Source: Candidatus Heimdallarchaeota archaeon
GTDB taxonomy: Archaea; Asgardarchaeota; Heimdallarchaeia; Heimdallarchaeales; Heimdallarchaeaceae
DNA: 64,000 nt
NCBI GenBank assembly: GCA_018238545.1
Contig: JABCTC010000020.1
Coordinates: forward strand, 1 to 64,000
Reading direction: 5' to 3'
The notes under the pieces are model-generated. The model was not told where the DNA came from. It made no database searches and saw nothing but the letters and a program-made list of their open reading frames with translations. The position numbers and the translations under genes are program-made. Positions 58,801-64,000 of this stretch are shown here, piece after piece; the stretch's first letter is position 1; the number at the start of each line of letters is the position of its first letter.

Positions 58801-60008
58801 AGAGGTGATTTGACAGTTATTTGTGGATGTCTACTAATTAGTGTGATTTCATATTCATTTGTTTCTTGTGTTATAAAGCTAAAGGATTTCCAGTACTCAC
58901 CATAACTGAACTCTGCTATGTAACTGCCATTTCCAACAATTAGTGATGCGTATCCATTTTGGTCTGTATACCTTTGTCTAGTGTTCTTTCCTAAAAGACG
59001 TACTCCTTCTTCACTATTGTATACAGTTACTCTTACGTCTTCTATTGGTTCAGCATCATCCGTTACAACATGAAACTGAATTTCTCGTTCTATATAGTTT
59101 ACATATATTGATTTTGTAGTGTTTTCATCAAGTATGAACTTCACGGGTTCAGAAAATATTCCGTCAATTTCAGCTTGAACTTCATACTCTCCAAAAGGTA
59201 GATTAAAGGTTGCTAGATAATCGTTGATTATTACCTCATCCTTGACTGAAGTTCCTTTACCTGTTCTAACATATACTGTTGCATTTAGTTCAGTTGATCC
59301 TCCAGGAGTATTAATTATTGTAGTTAAACCATACTTGCTGTTTACCAACTCTTCTATTGTTTCCTTTGAAGGTATTAAATCTAAATCTATTTTGACTCTA
59401 ATGTGTGTTATATAATTAAATGTTTCAAATGAGAAGAATTGCCCGATCCATAATGGAGCAATAATTTCATCATCTAACAAGGAACTTGTGACGAATATAG
59501 ATTTAACCCTCAGTTCTATCGCAGCGTTCGATCTAGTTGAAAATATGGTCATCAAATCACCAATTTCCAGGTTATTTCTTTCCGCGTAATCTATACCTAC
59601 ACTTACATCATAAGTATCATTTTCACTCAGAGGTACCCCCTCTACATAAGCTACTTCTGTAAACTGCCAGAATTTTGTTATATCGACTCCCCTAAAGTAT
59701 ACTGCCTTATTCTTATGTACTGCTGCTGTCATTACTTCTGGACTAACATCTATGACACCGTAGATTGATTTTATAGTGTCTGCTAATTCTAAGGGTAAAA
59801 TGCTTGTATAAGGTGTTGATGCTGCTGGATTTGAAATAACCAAAATATCATCACTTTCACCTAAATATGAAGTAGTCGATTCAACTATACTTACTAAAAG
59901 AATACCTCCTCCTGTGATTATTGTTGAACTAATGAGAAATCCAATGAAAGCTATGAACATCCTTTTCTTTGGTATTATATTATAGAGGAAAATTGATCGT
60001 AAATTCAT
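55803..60008 (-). CDS. FtsX/MacB-like permease with very large extracytoplasmic insertion (1401 aa)
   Basis: N-terminal TM, C-terminal FtsX-like three-TM block (ETRILRMIGGTTTNVLTTVFSRLGLVAVVTSFIGYGLGLTIIKVL), ~1000 aa of Ig/carboxypeptidase-regulatory-like beta repeats between. Confidence 0.82.
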   Translation of the reverse strand: MNLRSIFLYNIIPKKRMFIAFIGFLISSTIITGGGILLVSIVESTTSYLGESDDILVISNPAASTPYTSILPLELADTIKSIYGVIDVSPEVMTAAVHKNKAVYFRGVDITKFWQFTEVAYVEGVPLSENDTYDVSVGIDYAERNNLEIGDLMTIFSTRSNAAIELRVKSIFVTSSLLDDEIIAPLWIGQFFSFETFNYITHIRVKIDLDLIPSKETIEELVNSKYGLTTIINTPGGSTELNATVYVRTGKGTSVKDEVIINDYLATFNLPFGEYEVQAEIDGIFSEPVKFILDENTTKSIYVNYIEREIQFHVVTDDAEPIEDVRVTVYNSEEGVRLLGKNTRQRYTDQNGYASLIVGNGSYIAEFSYGEYWKSFSFITQETNEYEITLISRHPQITVKSPLNFSTIIGDKLNISIRATTGYSIFFYPDGDLGELQEYHYSAEGMVPPQSMLVPFEEGFHSLTILTYNNDYLQDYDKSKNYAETTLFFTISYDFPTDIDFLNVMNGSQIYPLTILELNETLIFNQGLLYRWNNNSWAKADEGFIVSPSEIGIHKLQMKAETTGESRISTYYFITKYTPDNIGIIGPNEGLFFKENDTLQTWFNPTFPIIQYHWDSNSNTPIANDGKITVQGLNEGYHNLSLVIFTGTLWSFRDYEIMVDNTPPNVTISATNGSSVETGSSLSYTINEPFSYVMFGWDDQDYSHSYEESIPVPVENGFHNLKILTCDLVGNVRIVNYTYNVINFAGSTAIDFYLQDEYSGLLNQSYIDLQINTEQSLFKIDYEIVGPSIVSFSRTNLEKERVYLHPGLYSLSVTYYTSLFESRKRTFEFHICDGQKASELYGTALNETYSGSILVTFPYFDVSFTINDLSSIFVIDGTHDIYYMLTTYPGVQYNVKYIIDTELPEITIVTPNKGIETLDEFLEIESNAVEVYFKLEHDPRIILYNRTAVFLEYNQEGRQLITFFLVDSYYNTKTVSYVFYNGLNYVPITLEFQVFLFGNDFNISFLDVSISSEYNYTSWTANTDINGKLSMNIFPGKFDVNFLYSNITYSFLLDTDDGLFQTIYLGNSLVILTILDNYVGVPITNQYCIIRDLDGNRIAFLQTNSLGEFNAQIPAGDYIIHFKRPYELLSAPFQVYSQGQQIVFEIPSPRKLVQFNFVYDNGSKVYNLPVTFQTIIDGNFTTNTKLYSSITLWLPYSIVNVSYFQLDGKFVTLTRSFEPGREVITITIKSDTDSQYGKIPFKPISGFTFIVSVALEYMDYYLKGSLLFTYTLAYTEIILILLIVIVNMYSILQNVYKENKRETRILRMIGGTTTNVLTTVFSRLGLVAVVTSFIGYGLGLTIIKVLASANQTVFFGHTFSPSGGWAMFLTNGVLIIFIALITSLIITRNARKERRIVYSKR

Positions 60009-61180
60009 TATTTATCCTCCCTAATAACTCTGATCTTTGCTGCTTCTAACGATGGATATATCCCAGAAATTACTGACAAAACTAGCGCAAACAAGAAGAT
60101 TATTCCCACCAAATTCAATTCAAAGTTTAATGCCAAATACGGCAGTCCAATAGTCGCTGAAACTATTGCAACGATTCCGCTTACTGCAAAATATCCAATT
60201 ATAATTGATAATAGCGATGAAATTATCCCTATGAAAACAGCTTGCAGCATGAAGAGCAACATGATTTGGTTTTTTGTCGCTCCAATTGATCTTAAAATGA
60301 AAATCTCTTCTTCACTCTCTTTGACAAGAGTATAGATGCTATAACTTATTGAAACTAGCATCAGAACAAAAAACAATATTTGAAGAAGAGTCAGAGTTTT
60401 AATAACCTCCTCTGTTGCATAAATGATGAAATTTTGTGTCTGCTGTTCTTCATTGATTTCTAAATACTTGAATCTTTCAGTTATATCTTCTTTAATTTGT
60501 CCAATTTCCCTTGTATCTAGGACTTTGAATTCAATAAAAGAATAATAATCTAAACCTAGCATTGGTAACCACTCGTTACTATCACCTAATATTTCAAGGT
60601 CATACTCTTGACCGGATTGGATTATATTTGCTACAGTGAGATTATTTGCATAGATCATTGAGAATGTTTCATTAACATAAATTTCAGAACTTTCAAGTTC
60701 CAGATTTGCTCCAATACCTGAAGAGATTGAGTTTGCAATCTGTTGCCCCATAATTACCTCAGTTGATTCTATTTGAGATAGAGTGTAGGTATATTTATGA
60801 CGTTGATAAAGTTCAAACGTTGTAAAATTAAGTAAACGTAAATGCGTGTCTATTCTCGCTCCTGTTTCCCCTTCAACAGTTATTGGGATGTAAATTTGTG
60901 GTAATACCACTTCCACATTTGGTGTGTGGATAGAATAATTTTCGAGAAATTCATAAACCTCAAAGCCTAATCTGCTCTCTGACAAACTCATGTCATATTC
61001 AGTTATAAGATAATAATTCGAGGGTTTAATGACTGATGCCATTCCTGCTATGTTTCCAGCATACCCTCGTACCAAAAGAGTTGTAGAAATGTAAATAACT
61101 AGTGCTAATGTAAGCGTCATTGTAGCTTGTAACGTTCTTTTTTTATTGTGGAAGAAGAAGCGTATAGTGAATCTTAACAC
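60008..61180 (-). CDS. FtsX-like ABC transporter permease
   Basis: EEEIFILRSIGATKNQIMLLFMLQAVFIGIISSLLSIIIGYFAVSGIV and C-terminal SVISGIYPSLEAAKIRVIRE. Confidence 0.88.
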   Translation of the reverse strand: MLRFTIRFFFHNKKRTLQATMTLTLALVIYISTTLLVRGYAGNIAGMASVIKPSNYYLITEYDMSLSESRLGFEVYEFLENYSIHTPNVEVVLPQIYIPITVEGETGARIDTHLRLLNFTTFELYQRHKYTYTLSQIESTEVIMGQQIANSISSGIGANLELESSEIYVNETFSMIYANNLTVANIIQSGQEYDLEILGDSNEWLPMLGLDYYSFIEFKVLDTREIGQIKEDITERFKYLEINEEQQTQNFIIYATEEVIKTLTLLQILFFVLMLVSISYSIYTLVKESEEEIFILRSIGATKNQIMLLFMLQAVFIGIISSLLSIIIGYFAVSGIVAIVSATIGLPYLALNFELNLVGIIFLFALVLSVISGIYPSLEAAKIRVIREDK

Positions 61181-61259
61181 TGGAAATCACTTTCTTTTTT
61201 ACAAGAGTAAATTTCTGATATAAAACTTTCTAAAGAGAATATTAAAAAAATAGGTGCCT

Positions 61260-61281
61260 CACCCACCTCTTTAGGCGGGTG
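61260..61281 (-). terminator. Hairpin plus T7 terminator overlapping the stop codon of the upstream gene
   Basis: Minus strand: CACCCGCCT-aaag-AGGTGGGTG (9-bp stem with one G.U) then AGGCACCTATTTTTTT; A7 on + at 61244-61250. Confidence 0.65.
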
Positions 61282-62593
61282 CTACCAAAGCGAAGAAGAC
61301 TAGTCTCTGAAGAATCAGTGTTGCATAAATTCCAATACCTAAAGCAATTACAGAAGGAATTCTTGTTTTAGAGGGTGCTACTTTGCTCACACCTATACCT
61401 AAAAACAAAAGGAACCCATAGAAGAAAATATTTAGTGGAATTGTAGATAGTAATTGAAAGGTTAGCATTTGTTGTTCAGTTCTAAATGTTGCAGGGTCAG
61501 TAGGATGAAATCCAACGGCTTCAAGATATTTTACTCCAGCAAATATGTAACAGATTATTAGAATAAAAATAGTAATTGAAGCAATAAGAACTGAATTTCT
61601 ATAAACCTTTAGCCATTTCTTTTCTCCTAATAGTAGAGAGTAAATTAGAGGAAAGACAAATACCCATGTAAACCATGAAATTGTCCCTATCAAGAATTGA
61701 TCACCGACATCACTTGCAAATATATCCGTGAAATCTAGAGGTTCTGCAAGATTAGAATAAAGACCTCCGGGATATAAAGGATAAACTGTCAATTCGGAGA
61801 AAAATCCTCCTCCAAAAGCCATGAAGCTAACGTAGACTAGGAATGATACTAAAATTGTAAATAGGAAATAATTGGGTAAAAGTTCAGAATAACTTGCTCT
61901 GCTCGGTCTTGCGAGATAATCTCTTGGAAAGCGAAAAATATCTTTAACATATGTGAATTTAAACAGCAAGTAGATACCAATAGCTGGAATCGCAATGACC
62001 GCAACTAAAAATAATAACTGAAGCACAAAAGCTCCTGGGTCACTTATCTTCAATAATAGACTTTCCCAAACAAAGGTCTTTATACCGAATTCAGGCATGC
62101 CCAAAATCGGTGGAGAACCAAAAAGGAGAAGAGAATACCAACACAGCGCTAGCGTAACAAATATGGTTGCAAGATAATCCCACACTCTAAACTTTCTTTC
62201 GTGTGTAGTTAAATACCAAAGTTTCTTGTATATTATTTCACAAGCATCTTTCTCAAAATCAGTTAGAATTAACCCATCAATTCTTAGCTCTCCATATTTC
62301 TCGAAGAATCTTTTTGAGATTGCTTTCAGGATTTCGTTTGTATCCTTGATATCCATTCTTTTGTCGACAGTTAGAACGAACAGCAAATCTTGTTCTTCTT
62401 CTTGGAAAATGATTCTGGAGGTTACTAGTTCAAACTCTGAGATATTTTCTTTTTGAGTTTCAGAAGTCATAGAGTAGATCGCACTCATTAACCCTCCAGT
62501 CAGAGCTACGTCAACTGTTTGTTCTGTTTCCTCAAATTCCTGACTATAGAATATTTGACCATATGTTGTAAGAATTAGAAGATGTTTTATCAC
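61271..62593 (-). CDS. Longin-like domain fused to a multi-TM (Yip1-like?) membrane region
   Basis: MIKHLLILTTYGQIFYSQEFEETEQTVDVALTGGLMSAIYSMTSETQKENISEFELVTSRIIFQEEEQDLLFVLTVDKRMDIKDTNEILKAISKRFFEKYGE (longin-type pattern) then about 6-7 TM helices. Confidence 0.65.
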   Translation of the reverse strand: MIKHLLILTTYGQIFYSQEFEETEQTVDVALTGGLMSAIYSMTSETQKENISEFELVTSRIIFQEEEQDLLFVLTVDKRMDIKDTNEILKAISKRFFEKYGELRIDGLILTDFEKDACEIIYKKLWYLTTHERKFRVWDYLATIFVTLALCWYSLLLFGSPPILGMPEFGIKTFVWESLLLKISDPGAFVLQLLFLVAVIAIPAIGIYLLFKFTYVKDIFRFPRDYLARPSRASYSELLPNYFLFTILVSFLVYVSFMAFGGGFFSELTVYPLYPGGLYSNLAEPLDFTDIFASDVGDQFLIGTISWFTWVFVFPLIYSLLLGEKKWLKVYRNSVLIASITIFILIICYIFAGVKYLEAVGFHPTDPATFRTEQQMLTFQLLSTIPLNIFFYGFLLFLGIGVSKVAPSKTRIPSVIALGIGIYATLILQRLVFFALVAPA

Positions 62594-62688
62594 GGTTTAT
62601 TCTCCTTTTCTTATATTTCTTTATATGAATCCTCTATCCTAAAAATCTTGTGGCATTTTCTTAGATATTAAATAGTGAAAGAAAAGGA

Positions 62689-63942
62689 TCAAGTTCCTTC
62701 GTAATAGGCATCACGATATCTGATCTGTTCCTCGGTTAGAGTGTCGATTTTATAACCCATAAGTGAGAGTTTTAGACTAGCTATACTTTCATCTTGTTTT
62801 CGGTCAATGTCATATACTTTGTTTTCTAGATCCTTACCTTTTTGAGCTAAATTGATTAGACTTAGAAGCTGGTTAGCAAAAGACATGTCCATAACTTCTG
62901 AAGGATGACCCTCAGCTGCAGAGAGATTAACTAGTCTCCCCTTAGCAAGCAAATAGATTCTTCTTTCATTTTCAAGAGTATACTCTTCATTATTTTCTCT
63001 TATTTCGCGTTTAGATTTTGCTAATTTTTCCAATTCCCCTATGTTAATTTCTGCATCATAATGACCTGTGTTACAGACGATGGCGCCTTCTTTCATAACT
63101 TTGAAATGTCTTTCAACCAGAATATCTTTCATTCCTGTTGCAGTGATAAATAGATCCCCTTGTTTTGCCGCATCATCCATTTCCATAACACGAAATCCAT
63201 CCATAGCTGCTTTCAAAGCTTGAATGGGATCAACTTCTGTTATGATAACATCAGCTCCTATGCCTGAAGCATTTTTAGCTAAACCTTTGCCACAATGGCC
63301 ATAACCTGCAATTACAACTATCTTTCCTGCTATAATGATGTTTGTTGATCTTAAAATACCATCAAGAGTTGATTGACCAGTTCCATATACATTATCAAAG
63401 TCACTTTTTGTCTCTGCATCATTCACTGCTATAACTGGATAAAGTAATTTACCTGCTCTATCCATTGCACGTAATCGATGAACTCCTGTTGTTGTTTCCT
63501 CAGTTCCTCCAATGATATGTTCAGCTTGTTCTGGAAAATCAGAATGAACTCTAAAAATAAGATCTGCTCCATCATCAAGTGTTAGAGTTGGTTTCATCTC
63601 AAGTGTCTTATCGATTGCCCAGTAGAATTCTTCAGTAGACATTCCATACCATGCAAAAACAGCTATATTTTCTGCAGCTAAAGCAGCTGCGATATCGTCT
63701 TTTGTCGATAACGGATTACATCCACTCCAAGAAACTTCTGCACCCGCAGCAATGAGTGTTTCAACTAAAACAGCTGTTTCTTTTGTGACATGAAGACAAC
63801 CAGCGATTTTCATTCCTGCTAATGGTTTTGTTTCACTGAATTTCTTTCTGAAATCCATCATCACAGGCATTCTTGATTCTGCCCAATCAATATTTCTCCT
63901 ACCTTCACTGGCAAGATTGATGTCTTTAATCTTATATTCCAT
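62689..63942 (-). CDS. ahcY: Adenosylhomocysteinase
   Basis: GCLHVTKETAVLVETLIAAGAEVSWSGCNPLSTKDDIAAALA...VYGTGQSTLDGILRSTNIIIAGKIVVIAGYGHCGKGLA...NTGHYDAEI...MSFANQLLSL. Confidence 0.96.
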   Translation of the reverse strand: MEYKIKDINLASEGRRNIDWAESRMPVMMDFRKKFSETKPLAGMKIAGCLHVTKETAVLVETLIAAGAEVSWSGCNPLSTKDDIAAALAAENIAVFAWYGMSTEEFYWAIDKTLEMKPTLTLDDGADLIFRVHSDFPEQAEHIIGGTEETTTGVHRLRAMDRAGKLLYPVIAVNDAETKSDFDNVYGTGQSTLDGILRSTNIIIAGKIVVIAGYGHCGKGLAKNASGIGADVIITEVDPIQALKAAMDGFRVMEMDDAAKQGDLFITATGMKDILVERHFKVMKEGAIVCNTGHYDAEINIGELEKLAKSKREIRENNEEYTLENERRIYLLAKGRLVNLSAAEGHPSEVMDMSFANQLLSLINLAQKGKDLENKVYDIDRKQDESIASLKLSLMGYKIDTLTEEQIRYRDAYYEGT

Positions 63943-64000
63943 GTATATTCCCTCACTGATATTTTTAAAAAGATGTCGAGAAACGAGAATAAGAGAAGCC

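Overview
The window is AT-rich and densely coded, and looks archaeal: class I lysyl-tRNA synthetase, geranylgeranyl reductase, KorABCD and HdrABC/MvhD-type proteins, and TATA-like promoters. An Arf-like small GTPase and a longin-like domain fused to a multi-TM region suggest an Asgard-type archaeon (inference). No rRNA, tRNA, CRISPR array, prophage or recognisable transposase/integrase was found. The backbone is metabolic: class I fumarase, a 13-gene co-directional block (2-oxoacid:ferredoxin oxidoreductase, MvhD, sulfhydrogenase-like FeS/flavin subunits, HdrABC, soluble fumarate reductase-like flavoprotein), two sirtuins, RibA, LysRS-I, geranylgeranyl reductase and adenosylhomocysteinase. The observations I consider most worth a second look are: (1) a ~5 kb insertion splitting the fumarase beta/alpha operon, flanked by an intact beta gene and an orphan copy of its last ~43 codons, carrying a 906-aa protein with no domain I recognise; (2) a family-5 solute-binding protein that reads as circularly permuted; (3) a likely structured ncRNA of about 180 nt at ~45.78-45.97 kb with its own TATA-like box, a k-turn-like element and nested helices; (4) an isochorismatase-like / CxxC-less TrxR-like / RlmN-like radical-SAM cassette with a perfect palindromic operator; (5) the Kor-Hdr-fumarate reductase block without a hydrogenase; (6) a longin-TM fusion whose stop codon lies in the loop of a terminator-like hairpin. 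All calls come from reading the sequence and the supplied ORFs; no database search was run.
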